Assembly: GCF_022024175.1 (NCBI RefSeq)
Contig: NZ_CP091794.1
Location: 1,302,001-1,366,000, forward strand
Source of the DNA: Prevotella communis
GTDB lineage: Bacteria > Bacteroidota > Bacteroidia > Bacteroidales > Bacteroidaceae
Direction: 5' to 3'
Length of the DNA stretch: 64,000 bases
In this document: positions 7,279-15,616 of the stretch, piece after piece
Position numbering within the stretch: position 1 is the first letter of the stretch
How the letters are laid out: every line of letters starts with the position of its first letter
The notes under the pieces: model-generated
Told to the model about the DNA's origin: nothing
Databases searched by the model: none
The model's input: the letters and a program-made list of their open reading frames with translations, nothing else
Translations under genes and position numbers: made by a program

Positions 7279-9206
7279 TAATCGTTTTCAATCTGCTTTA
7301 ACGGAATCTCAAGCACAAAGCGGCACCCCTCTTGGTAGCTGTCGTCGAGCCATAGGTCGCCACCCAGGTTGAGCGCGTGGCGCTTAGCCAGCGGCAGTCC
7401 TAATCCCAAACCCTCAGACAGGTCATCTATCTTTGTGAAGAATTTGAACATCAGGTCGCGATAAGGCTCAGAGATACCTTTACCCGTATCCTCTACGATG
7501 AAGCGTATGGCGCTGCCCGTGGGTACGATTCTCAGGACGATATGCTGTCTGTCAGAGTATTTGGCAGAGTTGTACAGCAGCTCACTCAGACAGCGTATCA
7601 GGTAAACCCGGTTGGACTCTACACAGACATCATCGTCGACCTCCGTTTGGAGTTCTATGTGAATATTGGGGTAGTGGCTCTTCAGGTATTCCAGACACTC
7701 GCGAGCCATACTGTTGCATTTCACCATGTCGAACTGCGCCGTTCTCAGTTCCTCAGAGAAGCCCGAGTCGGAACTGTCAAACAGCATGCTGATCAGACGG
7801 TGGAGCAGTTTTGCCTGATGATCCATTGTGCTGACGATGCTCTTCATCTCCTCTTCGGGCAGCGCCTCCTTCTTTCCTGTCGTATCGTGGAGCACCTGCG
7901 AGAATCCCATGACGATATTCAGTGGGGTGCGTATCTGGTGCGACACATTCTGAATGAAGGCCGTTTTCTGCCTGTTGGCCTCCTGAGCCAGTTTCGTGGC
8001 CTCTTCCAATTCCTTGTTGCGCAGTTGCAGCTTGTCTGTGATAAAGCGCACGAGGCCCATGTGGAACTGCAATGCCTGTAGCATGGCGACAAAGCTGTTT
8101 TGCAGTCGTCCTATGTCGTCAATCCGCTTACTGCGCCGTATATACACCTCCAGGTTGCCCTCAGCAATCATACGTGTTTTCGCCAGCAGTTCTCTGATGC
8201 TGCTGAAACTATGCGACACGGCCCTGTAGCACAGCAGCACGATAATCAGCAATCCGACAACCAGCAAGGGTACCAGGATGTTGGTCAGCATGTAGTAATT
8301 CTTCAGGATATCATTGTCAGGACACACGATGGCCAGGCTCCAGTCAGTGCCCGGCACAGGCTTGTAGCACACTAAGTAACCCTTGCCGTCAACATATATC
8401 GGCATGCCTCCCTCCTTGCCGGCCGTCATCTGGTAACCCAGTGCGATGAGGTCCTGCTGCGTGCGAGGGTCGGCATCGTCGAAGATGGTCTTTTTGAACA
8501 GACGCGTAGTGTCGGGATGCACCACGTAGCGTCCGTCGTGGTCGAGCATCATGAAATAGCTGTTGGGGTAGGGGCGCTCCTGATTGATGATCTTTGTGAT
8601 TTTCAGCAGCGACAGGTCTGTAGAGATGATGCCCACCACCTCGTTGTCCTGGTTGTGCAGCGGTCGGCCGTACGATGCCAGCATGCCGTCGATGGTCAGC
8701 GTCAGCGAGTCAGTCTCGTCGAAAAATATCTCCCAGCAGGCAGCATCCTGGTCGTGTGGCAGTTTGTACCATGACTTCTGGAAATATTCATATATATCTT
8801 CCACCACGGTCTTCACGCTGTCGTCCTCTCTCACGGTATAGGCCGAGTAGTAGCGCCCCTTGTCGGGAAACAGGAAAGGTTCGCCGCTCACCGAACAGCC
8901 GTCTATATGCGGGTTCAGTGCCACTAGCTTGTGCGAGATGGTCAGAAACGAGTCGGGGTCCATCTTCTCTTCGAGCATCCAGCTATAGGCCTCTGTGGCT
9001 GTCTTCACGGCTATCATACTCCTGTTCAGTCGCTGCATGCTGGCGTTCAGGGCACTCTTGGTGCGCCCCACGGCCTTGTGCCTGATTACCTGTCGTGCCT
9101 CAAAGAAGAGCACACCTATCGTCGTGATGAAGACGGGCGCTGCCAGCAGCAGTATCACGAAGGCGAGCCTGGTGGAAAGGTGGTGCAGTTTAATCTTCAT
9201 TTTCAT
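7278..9206 (-). CDS. Membrane sensor histidine kinase with double-CACHE domain (no adjacent regulator)
   Basis: This 642-residue kinase has a first membrane helix (about 12-34), a large extracytoplasmic dCACHE-type sensor (about 40-300), a second helix (307-327), HAMP (about 330-385), a coiled-coil linker, a HisKA domain with phospho-acceptor His423 in NVSHQIRTPLN, and an ATPase domain with LSELLYNSAKYS, EDTGKGIS and GLGLGLPLAKRH. CACHE sensors usually bind small metabolites. Its 5' end overlaps by 17 bp the gene for a second CACHE-HAMP protein that lacks kinase activity motifs. No response regulator lies nearby, so the output partner is unknown. Confidence 0.92.
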   Translation of the reverse strand: MKMKIKLHHLSTRLAFVILLLAAPVFITTIGVLFFEARQVIRHKAVGRTKSALNASMQRLNRSMIAVKTATEAYSWMLEEKMDPDSFLTISHKLVALNPHIDGCSVSGEPFLFPDKGRYYSAYTVREDDSVKTVVEDIYEYFQKSWYKLPHDQDAACWEIFFDETDSLTLTIDGMLASYGRPLHNQDNEVVGIISTDLSLLKITKIINQERPYPNSYFMMLDHDGRYVVHPDTTRLFKKTIFDDADPRTQQDLIALGYQMTAGKEGGMPIYVDGKGYLVCYKPVPGTDWSLAIVCPDNDILKNYYMLTNILVPLLVVGLLIIVLLCYRAVSHSFSSIRELLAKTRMIAEGNLEVYIRRSKRIDDIGRLQNSFVAMLQALQFHMGLVRFITDKLQLRNKELEEATKLAQEANRQKTAFIQNVSHQIRTPLNIVMGFSQVLHDTTGKKEALPEEEMKSIVSTMDHQAKLLHRLISMLFDSSDSGFSEELRTAQFDMVKCNSMARECLEYLKSHYPNIHIELQTEVDDDVCVESNRVYLIRCLSELLYNSAKYSDRQHIVLRIVPTGSAIRFIVEDTGKGISEPYRDLMFKFFTKIDDLSEGLGLGLPLAKRHALNLGGDLWLDDSYQEGCRFVLEIPLKQIEND

Positions 9207-10698
9207 AGCTGTCCTCCTTTCTCATTTCCTCTTCCGACATGTTTATCAGGTCGTTGAGCAGTTTGGTGATGGCCTCACCGTTCTTCTGTACATCCTCCGT
9301 CAGGGTGAGAATGCCGTCTGTTGACGTGGTGCCGGCAAACATCGTGCTTACATCCTTGTCTATCTGCGCTGCCGGCGTAATCATCTGGTTGGTCATGTTG
9401 TGCAGGAATGCCGTCTTCATGCGGTCGGCCTTCTTGATATCGTTGTAAGCCTTTTTCAGTTCGTCGGCACGTTTCTGCAGCGTGACTTTCTGCTGTTCCA
9501 TCTCGCCGATGTTCACAGCCAGCGACTGCTGCATTGCCTTGAAGTTGTCCTGCAGATGCCCTATCTCGTTTGTGTGGTGACTGTCGGGTATCTGCTCGTC
9601 AAATTTGCCTTCCGCTATGCGCTGAGCCGACGTGGTGAGCAGTTTCAGCGGTTGCAGCATGTAGCGTATGATGATGTGGCAGAGCACAAACATCAGGAGC
9701 AGACTTACGAGGGCAATGATGAAGATATAGCACACCATGTGGTTGTACTCGCCATAGACATCCTCTTTGGGATAGACGATGCCCACGTGCCAGTTGAGTG
9801 TCTCCATAGAGCGTCCCTTCACGGCCATGCGTGTAAACGGCATGTAGAAGATGATATATTCGGTGCCGTTCATCGTAAACGGATTGTACCCCGTCTCGCC
9901 CCTGAGCATAGCTTCGGCAGCTTCCTTCAAACCCGGCTCAGTCTTGAATTCCTTTTGCGTGAAGATGGTTTGGCGAAACAGTTTGTTGCTGTCGGGATGC
10001 ACAATGTAGGTGCCCTCTTCGTCAAACAGCACGCAATAGGAGTTGCGCGACGTCTTCGACTCCAGCATGATGTCTGACAGCAGTTTGAGCGACACGTCGA
10101 TGCCCATCACGCCAACAGGCTTTTGAGCTTCGTCGCCGGGCCTGATGGGTATGGCAAAGGTGACGATTGGTTCCGTCACGCCCTCCACGTCGGTCATGGG
10201 ATTTATCCAGCACGTCTTGGCTGTCTGCAGGGGCTTTGTGTACCATCCCTGCTGGGTGTAGCGCGAGTTGCCGAACGCGTCTGCCCGCACCACCGTGGAG
10301 TCGTATTTGTTTACCCTGTGATAATAGGCCATAAATTCCTGCCCTTCTTCGTAGAAGCCGGGTTCCAGGGCTATAGCGCATCCAATGATATAGGGATTCG
10401 ACTCTACCAGTTCCTTGCTGAACCTGTACATCTTCTCAGGATCACGCAGGTAGGGCTTCATCATGAAATAGTGATTGCCAGCGGCCTGTTCGGCACTCAG
10501 CAACACGTTGTCTATGCGGGCAATGGTGCCGTCGAGCGTCTGCTTGGTGCTCAGCAGGGTTTCTTCCTTGACGGCTTTTCTGGAAAAATGCAACATGCAA
10601 ATCATGGAGGCCAGGAGCAGAATAGACATGGCCAACACGATCATTAGGCTGATCCTTACGGACAAGGCTTTTTTGATTATTCTAGGTGCATGTAGCAT
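9190..10698 (-). CDS. CACHE-HAMP sensor with degenerate, truncated kinase core
   Basis: The better start is ATG 10698 (502 residues, MLHAPRIIKK); an upstream ATG at 10722 is in frame but lengthens the region before the first membrane helix. Order: membrane helix (about 15-38), dCACHE sensor (45-310), second helix (321-345), HAMP (about 348-400), coiled coil, then a HisKA-like helix reading FLHNMTNQMITP. Asn437 (codon 9388-9390) stands where the partner kinase has its phospho-acceptor His. The protein then ends without an ATPase domain. It overlaps the intact kinase by 17 bp and shares its domain layout, so it probably works as a sensory partner. This role is inferred. Confidence 0.85.
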   Translation of the reverse strand: MLHAPRIIKKALSVRISLMIVLAMSILLLASMICMLHFSRKAVKEETLLSTKQTLDGTIARIDNVLLSAEQAAGNHYFMMKPYLRDPEKMYRFSKELVESNPYIIGCAIALEPGFYEEGQEFMAYYHRVNKYDSTVVRADAFGNSRYTQQGWYTKPLQTAKTCWINPMTDVEGVTEPIVTFAIPIRPGDEAQKPVGVMGIDVSLKLLSDIMLESKTSRNSYCVLFDEEGTYIVHPDSNKLFRQTIFTQKEFKTEPGLKEAAEAMLRGETGYNPFTMNGTEYIIFYMPFTRMAVKGRSMETLNWHVGIVYPKEDVYGEYNHMVCYIFIIALVSLLLMFVLCHIIIRYMLQPLKLLTTSAQRIAEGKFDEQIPDSHHTNEIGHLQDNFKAMQQSLAVNIGEMEQQKVTLQKRADELKKAYNDIKKADRMKTAFLHNMTNQMITPAAQIDKDVSTMFAGTTSTDGILTLTEDVQKNGEAITKLLNDLINMSEEEMRKEDSYENED

Positions 10699-10718
10699 AG
10701 TTAAAGCATATATCGTGA

Positions 10719-10727
10719 GCAAAATTA
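10719..10727 (-). promoter_or_regulatory. Possible -7 element for the sensor pair
   Basis: TAATTTTGC on the minus strand fits TAnnTTTGC, 20 bp before the ATG at 10698. I see no matching TTTG at 19-21 bp spacing, so this is tentative. A 10-bp palindrome CATACGTATG lies just upstream (10748-10757). Confidence 0.35.
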
Positions 10728-10853
10728 AGTATTTGTTATGAAAAAACCATACGTATGATTTAAAAAAATGTTAATTCGTACGCTTTACACTATTCTTTTA
10801 GTAACTTTGACCACAGTCGAAGGTAGGCTGCATCTCGGAAAAACTCAAATAAA

Positions 10854-10886
10854 TTTGGTTTTTCGCTCGATTTGCACTACCTTTGC
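10854..10886 (+). promoter_or_regulatory. Promoter for RNase P RNA
   Basis: TTTG (10854-10857), 20 bp, TACCTTTGC (10878-10886), an exact match placed a few bases before the start of the RNA. Confidence 0.75.
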
Positions 10887-10890
10887 ACAC

Positions 10891-11280
10891 AGAAAGCACT
10901 GCTCCGGCTTGTCGCTGGCCTTTCTGAAAGGAGAGACGAGAGGAAAGTCCGGGCGGCACAGGGCGCTCCACTTCTGAAAGTAGAAGCAGCTGGTGACAGT
11001 TGGTCAGGGGAGAAGAGAATGACCGCCTCGCTTGCGAGGTAAGGGTGAGAAGGTGGTGTAAGAGACCACCAGGCAGCGGGCGATCGCTGTGCTGTTCCCA
11101 CTGGAGGCCGCAAGTTCATGTATACCATCGCCATGTAAGGGTTGCCCGCCCGAGTTCCCTTTGCGGATGCGATGGAGGGTAGAACGCTAGAGACGCATGG
11201 TGACGTGCGTAGTAGATAAATGACAGGCACCGGCAGCAATGCTGGCACAGAACCCGGCTTATAGGGGCAATGCTTTCTTT
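10891..11280 (+). ncRNA. rnpB: RNase P RNA (bacterial type A)
   Basis: The catalytic RNA of ribonuclease P, which matures tRNA 5' ends. The universal signature GAGGAAAGTCCGGGC is present near 10935-10950, GAGGTAAGGGTGAGAAGG near 11036, and the 3' conserved segment AGAACCCGGCTTAT at about 11249-11262. The 5' end AGAAAGCA pairs with TGCTTTCT at the 3' end to close helix P1, and a T-run follows as terminator. Ends are set by the P1 pairing and may be off by a few bases. The order and content match the E. coli RNA. Confidence 0.95.
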
Positions 11281-11369
11281 TTTTTAGTGAAAAGTGAATA
11301 GTGAAAAGTGAAAAATTTCTTGCCGTGCAAGCGACCAAAGGTCGAGCGGCTTCCGCTTTATAGAGGCTT
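11281..11369 (+). other. Spacer with simple AGTGAAAA repeats between rnpB and the YihY gene
   Basis: A T-run directly after rnpB is followed by a run of AGTGAAAAGTGAA units (about 11286-11315). No promoter matching the Bacteroidota pattern is visible before the YihY-family ATG. Confidence 0.5.
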
Positions 11370-12695
11370 ATGGGACTAAAAAAACTGATACGATTCTTGC
11401 AGGTGGATATCTGGCGTATTCCTGATGAGGAACTGTCGCCTGTGCGCCGTGTGTGCTACGAGATTATCAAGGTGGCCTCACTGGCTATCCGTTTCTTTAC
11501 CACCAAGCGTGTGGTCAATCAGGCCTCGGCGCTTACCTATTCCACGCTGCTGGCTATCGTGCCCATCCTGGCTGTGGTCTTTGCCATAGCGCGCGGCTTC
11601 GGCTATAATAAGTATATAGAGGTATGGTTCCTCGACTCGTTTTCGTCGCAGCCTCAGGTGGCCGAGGTCATCGTTGGCTTCGTCAACAGTTATCTGGTGC
11701 ATACCAAGAGTGGCATCTTCCTGGGTGTGGGTCTTATCTTTATGCTCTACACGGTGATGATGCTGGTCAACAATATCGAGCTGACTTTCAATGAGATATG
11801 GCAGGTGAAGAAGAAACGTAGCATCTTCCGTACCATCACGGACTATCTGTCTATGTTCTTTCTTTTCCCCATCCTCATCGTGGTGTCGTCGGGTCTCAGC
11901 CTGTTTCTGGCCACGATGGCCAACTCCATGGACGATTTCCTGCTGTTGGGCTCTACGCTGAAGTTTTTTATTGATGCCACGCCATATTTCCTGATGTGTC
12001 TGCTCTTCATCGCCCTCTACGTCTTGATGCCCAATACGCATGTCAAGGTGAAGAACGCCATTGTGCCAGGCATCCTCTCGGGTATCGCCATGCAGATGGT
12101 GCAGTTTGTGTATATCCATTCTCAGATGTGGGTCACTGGCTATAACGCCATCTACGGTTCTTTTGCTGCCCTGCCTCTGTTTATGCTCTGGGTGCAGATA
12201 TCGTGGACTATCTGCCTGTTTGGTGCCGAACTGACCTATACGTCGCAGAACCTGGATTTCTACGACTACGACGCGCATACCGATGATATCTCGCATCGCT
12301 ACCAGCTGATGATTTCCGCTCTGCTCATGTCGCGCATCTGTCGTCGTTTTGCTGATGGCAAGGCTGCTCCCTCGGCCGATGATCTGCGTAAGGAGACGGG
12401 CATCCCCATCCGTATTGTCAACGACCTGCTGTTTAAGTTGGCCGAGGCTAAAATGGTCATCGAGGTATCGTCTGATGAGAAGGGTGCTACCTCTGTCTTT
12501 GTGCCTGCCGAGAGTCTTGATAATCTCAGTGTGGGTGTGATGATTGATCGTCTGGAGGCGCAGGGCAGTTGGAAGCTCGACCTTCCGCTGAGCAACCTGA
12601 TGAATGCGGAGTGGGGGCGTGCTGTGGTGATGCGCATGGGCTACCTCAAGCAGGCAAAGGATGTGAAGCTGGAGGACTTGGTGGAAAGGAGTTAG
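11370..12695 (+). CDS. YihY/BrkB family inner-membrane protein
   Basis: This 441-residue protein has a hydrophobic core with about six membrane helices between residues 50 and 290. The segment RVVNQASALTYSTLLAIVP is typical of the YihY (formerly ribonuclease BN) family. A C-terminal cytoplasmic tail (about 310-441) resembles a winged-helix fold with DLRKETGIPIRIVNDLLFKL, an extension commonly seen in Bacteroidota members. The family has been tied to envelope integrity and transport; the old RNase BN label is not supported. It follows rnpB and ends at a bidirectional terminator facing the tRNA unit. Confidence 0.9.
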   Translation: MGLKKLIRFLQVDIWRIPDEELSPVRRVCYEIIKVASLAIRFFTTKRVVNQASALTYSTLLAIVPILAVVFAIARGFGYNKYIEVWFLDSFSSQPQVAEVIVGFVNSYLVHTKSGIFLGVGLIFMLYTVMMLVNNIELTFNEIWQVKKKRSIFRTITDYLSMFFLFPILIVVSSGLSLFLATMANSMDDFLLLGSTLKFFIDATPYFLMCLLFIALYVLMPNTHVKVKNAIVPGILSGIAMQMVQFVYIHSQMWVTGYNAIYGSFAALPLFMLWVQISWTICLFGAELTYTSQNLDFYDYDAHTDDISHRYQLMISALLMSRICRRFADGKAAPSADDLRKETGIPIRIVNDLLFKLAEAKMVIEVSSDEKGATSVFVPAESLDNLSVGVMIDRLEAQGSWKLDLPLSNLMNAEWGRAVVMRMGYLKQAKDVKLEDLVERS

Positions 12696-12748
12696 GATTT
12701 AAGTAAGAAGTGCCGCCTAAGGCGAGTGGGAATTAAGAATTGAAAAAC

Positions 12749-12780
12749 AAAAAAGCTTCTCAAAATGAGAAGCCTTTTTT
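12749..12780. terminator. Bidirectional terminator between the YihY gene and the tRNA unit
   Basis: GCTTCTCA / TGAGAAGC stem (12755-12761 with 12667-like partner arm at 12767-12773), flanked by A-run on the left and T-run on the right, so it can act on both strands. Confidence 0.7.
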
Positions 12781-12781
12781 G

Positions 12782-12853
12782 TAGTCGATAGGGGAATCGA
12801 ACCCCTATGCCAAGATTGAGAATCTTGTATCCTAACCATTAGATGAATCGACC
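12782..12853 (-). tRNA. tRNA-Glu (anticodon CTC), copy 2 of the unit
   Basis: This 72-nt cloverleaf on the minus strand has acceptor GGTCGAT/ATCGACT (G1-U72 wobble), D arm ATCT/AGGAT, anticodon stem CAAGA/TCTTG around loop TTCTCAA giving CTC, and T arm AGGGG TTCGATT CCCCT. CCA is not encoded. It is identical to the copy at 12894-12965. Confidence 0.92.
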
Positions 12854-12893
12854 ATTCATTTATAAATCTTTTTACCTTGAAAGAACCCTTTCG

Positions 12894-12965
12894 TAGTCGA
12901 TAGGGGAATCGAACCCCTATGCCAAGATTGAGAATCTTGTATCCTAACCATTAGATGAATCGACC
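12894..12965 (-). tRNA. tRNA-Glu (anticodon CTC), copy 1 of the unit
   Basis: Same 72-nt sequence as the copy at 12782-12853, with loop TTCTCAA. The spacer between the two copies is 40 bp. Both lie behind the promoter at 13128-13160 and tRNA-Ser. Confidence 0.92.
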
Positions 12966-12992
12966 ATTGGTTCTTCAGTAAGTTTATAAGCG

Positions 12993-13079
12993 CGGAAGCT
13001 GGGGGATTCGAACCCCCGGTACGGGAACCCGTACGGCAGTTTAGCAAACTGCTGGTTTCAGCCACTCACCCAAACTTCC
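12993..13079 (-). tRNA. tRNA-Ser (anticodon GCT)
   Basis: An 87-nt class II tRNA on the minus strand: acceptor GGAAGTT/AGCTTCC, anticodon stem GCAGT/ACTGC around TTGCTAA (GCT), a long variable arm with GTACGGG/CCCGTAC, and T arm GGGGG TTCGAAT CCCCC. CCA is not encoded. Confidence 0.93.
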
Positions 13080-13127
13080 TCGGTTCCCTTAAAGGTGTCC
13101 GAAAAGCATTCTCGCTCAAATGCGGGT

Positions 13128-13160
13128 GCAAAGGTACGAAATATTTCTGACTCTCACAAA
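13128..13160 (-). promoter_or_regulatory. Promoter for the tRNA-Ser/Glu/Glu unit
   Basis: On the minus strand TTTG (13157-13160), 20 bp, TACCTTTGC (13128-13136), about 50 bp before the tRNA-Ser 5' end at 13079. Confidence 0.75.
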
Positions 13161-13219
13161 TTTTTTTTCAATAATTTTCGATTTTCTTTAAATTATGGCC
13201 GAATATGGCTCTTTTTTCT

Positions 13220-13228
13220 TATATTTGC
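13220..13228 (+). promoter_or_regulatory. Possible -7 element for the LUD-domain gene
   Basis: TATATTTGC fits the -7 consensus 46 bp before the ATG at 13275. No clear TTTG is found at the usual distance, so support is partial. Confidence 0.4.
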
Positions 13229-13274
13229 AGGCAAAATATATATACTATAGAAGAGAATAAACTAGTTTTTTGCT

Positions 13275-13910
13275 ATGACACCACTGGAACAAAGAAATGA
13301 GCAGTTGGCTCAGACCGTTATCAAGAACCTGAAGCGCCGGCATATGGAGGGCTTCTATTGTGCGACGGCAGAAGAGGCCGTGAAGAAAGTTTCTGAACTC
13401 ATTGAGGACGGAAGCAGTGTGACGTGGGGCGGTACAATGACTGTCCGCGACATGGGTATCCCCCAGTATCTTAAAGACCGTGGTACACTCGAGGTGCTCG
13501 ACCGTGACCTCGCTGCAACGCCAGAGGAAGCACAAGCGATATATCTCAGGGCGTTCTCTTCAGACGTCTATCTGTCCAGCGCCAATGCTATCTCTGAGGA
13601 TGGCGTCATTGTGAACATTGATGGCAACGGAAACCGGGTGGCTGCCATCACCTGGGGACCGAAGAAGGTGATCTTTATCGTCGGTATAAATAAGGTGGCT
13701 CAAAGTGTGGAGGCTGCTCTGGCTAGGGCGCGCAGCACGGCGGCGCCTACCAACGCGGCGCGCTTCGATGTCAAGACGCCTTGCAAGACCGACGGTGTGT
13801 GTCATAACTGCAACTCGTCGCAGTCTATCTGTAACTATGTCCATTTCCTCAGGAACTCCCCTCAGGGCCGACATGTCGTTGTGTTGGTAGGTGAAAACCT
13901 AGGATACTGA
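13275..13910 (+). CDS. LUD-domain protein (LutC/YkgG-like)
   Basis: This 211-residue protein has the LUD (DUF162) pattern: an N-terminal helix region, SSVTWGGTMTVRDMGIPQYL, a strand pair YLSSANAISEDGVIVNIDGNG with the typical DG-x-hhN-hDG turn, and VIFIVGINKVAQSVEAALARAR. A Cys-rich stretch near the C-terminus (CKTDGVCHNCNSSQSIC) could bind metal. LutC-type proteins take part in lactate oxidation with LutA and LutB, but neither is adjacent here and stand-alone LUD proteins in Bacteroidota have no assigned role. The family is firm, the function unknown. Confidence 0.85.
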   Translation: MTPLEQRNEQLAQTVIKNLKRRHMEGFYCATAEEAVKKVSELIEDGSSVTWGGTMTVRDMGIPQYLKDRGTLEVLDRDLAATPEEAQAIYLRAFSSDVYLSSANAISEDGVIVNIDGNGNRVAAITWGPKKVIFIVGINKVAQSVEAALARARSTAAPTNAARFDVKTPCKTDGVCHNCNSSQSICNYVHFLRNSPQGRHVVVLVGENLGY

Positions 13911-14091
13911 TGGTCTGGTTAATGAGTTCAAAGAATGGCATAATCTAAATGTGTTTTAAATGGTATTGTTAATTATTTTTATTGGTGTCAATTTCGGGCT
14001 TCTATAGTGTCTTCGTGCTTCCAATTTTCCTCGTGCACTAGGAAAATTATTCTCGCTAGTTAGGGCGCAATATTTATCCCTTATTGACGAT

Positions 14092-14124
14092 GCAAAGGTA
14101 CTCATAAAAAATGATATCTACAAT
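14092..14124 (-). promoter_or_regulatory. Orphan promoter pointing into a gene-free stretch
   Basis: On the minus strand ATTG (14121-14124), 20 bp, TACCTTTGC (14092-14100). Transcription would start near 14085 and run leftward, antisense to the 3' end of the LUD gene, with no matching ORF. Confidence 0.5.
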
Positions 14125-14155
14125 TATTATTTGTCAAGAAATATGAAAACATGAA

Positions 14156-14318
14156 TATCTTACAATCTTACAATCTTACATTCTTACATTTCATATGTTT
14201 TTTTTTGAGGTTGGAGTTAAGTAATATAATAATATTATAATATTATTATATTACTTATACTTCTCTCCGCATTTTTTTTATACCAAATGTAAGATTGTAA
14301 GAATGTAAGATTGTAAGG
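14156..14318. repeat. Nested inverted repeat: 40-bp perfect AT palindrome inside longer outer arms
   Basis: The inner element is a perfect 40-bp palindrome of A, T and two G/C pairs at 14218-14257. Outer arms are built from CTTACAAT/CTTACATT units at about 14158-14191 and their reverse complement at about 14285-14318. Both levels share one centre near 14238. The spacers between levels are not complementary. See findings. Confidence 0.85.
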
Positions 14319-14350
14319 TTTGGTTAATCCGAAATAGGTATGAGAAATAA

Positions 14351-14390
14351 AAAAAAGAGGATGGGGCACATGGCTCATCCTCTTTTTTTT
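14351..14390. terminator. Terminator downstream of the esterase gene (bidirectional shape)
   Basis: AGAGGATG / CATCCTCT stem flanked by an A-run and a T-run (14351-14390), 19 bp beyond the esterase stop on the minus strand. Confidence 0.75.
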
Positions 14391-14408
14391 GCTCTGTAGA
14401 AGCGTGTT

Positions 14409-15296
<888 letters not shown>

Positions 15297-15399
15297 TTAA
15301 TGATTGATTAAATTTACTACGTAATTAGACGGGGGCACTATCCTGAGGTTTAAACAAGACGTACTTTTTCTTTGAAAAGATTTTTTTCTGCGAAAAATA

Positions 15400-15432
15400 T
15401 TTGGCAGTCTTGAAAAAAATCAGTACCTTTGC
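15400..15432 (+). promoter_or_regulatory. Promoter for tRNA-Tyr
   Basis: TTTG (15400-15403), 20 bp, TACCTTTGC (15424-15432), 17 bp before the tRNA 5' end. Confidence 0.75.
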
Positions 15433-15449
15433 ACTCGCTTTTGAAAAAC

Positions 15450-15532
15450 GGGTGTTTTCCAGAGTGGCCAAATGGGGCAGACTGTAAATCTGCTGTCTTT
15501 CGACTTCGGTGGTTCGAATCCATCAGCACCCA
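15450..15532 (+). tRNA. tRNA-Tyr (anticodon GTA)
   Basis: An 83-nt class II tRNA: acceptor GGGTGTT/AGCACCC, anticodon stem GCAGA/TCTGC around CTGTAAA (GTA), a variable arm, and T arm GGTGG TTCGAAT CCATC. CCA is not encoded. It is a single gene with its own promoter and terminator. Confidence 0.95.
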
Positions 15533-15564
15533 CTTCACTAAAAGCTTTTTGAAAACAAAAAAGT

Positions 15565-15596
15565 GATGCGCCTCTTTTGAGACGCATCTTTTTTTC
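15565..15596. terminator. Terminator between tRNA-Tyr and the EF-G2 gene
   Basis: GATGCGCCTC / GAGACGCATC stem (15565-15588, one mismatch) with a TTTT loop and a T-run to 15595 on the plus strand. The A-run on the left side allows use for the opposite-strand gene too. Confidence 0.7.
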
Positions 15597-15616
15597 GTTT
15601 ATCGATAGGCGAGGGG

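Larger units (their letters stand above)
13911..14408. other. Gene-free 0.5-kb stretch with a minus-strand promoter, hairpin and nested palindrome
   Basis: No convincing coding region is seen on either strand. The stretch holds a perfect 9-bp hairpin AATTTTCCT/AGGAAAATT (14023-14048), a minus-strand promoter (14092-14124), a nested inverted repeat (14156-14318), and the terminator at 14351-14390. It is strongly AT-rich compared with the flanking genes. Confidence 0.7.

Noticed and set aside
11478-12296. A 272-codon minus-strand frame across the YihY gene
   Set aside because: The product is unusually rich in His, Gln and Asp, as expected from reading a membrane protein gene backwards; no motif is seen.
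13911-14090. A possible 30-residue minus-strand ORF downstream of the orphan promoter
   Set aside because: It overlaps the LUD gene antisense and has no protein-like features; a non-coding transcript is more likely.
14158-14318. CTTACAAT/CTTACATT units considered as a CRISPR array
   Set aside because: Units are about 8-10 bp with no distinct spacers, and no cas genes are nearby.
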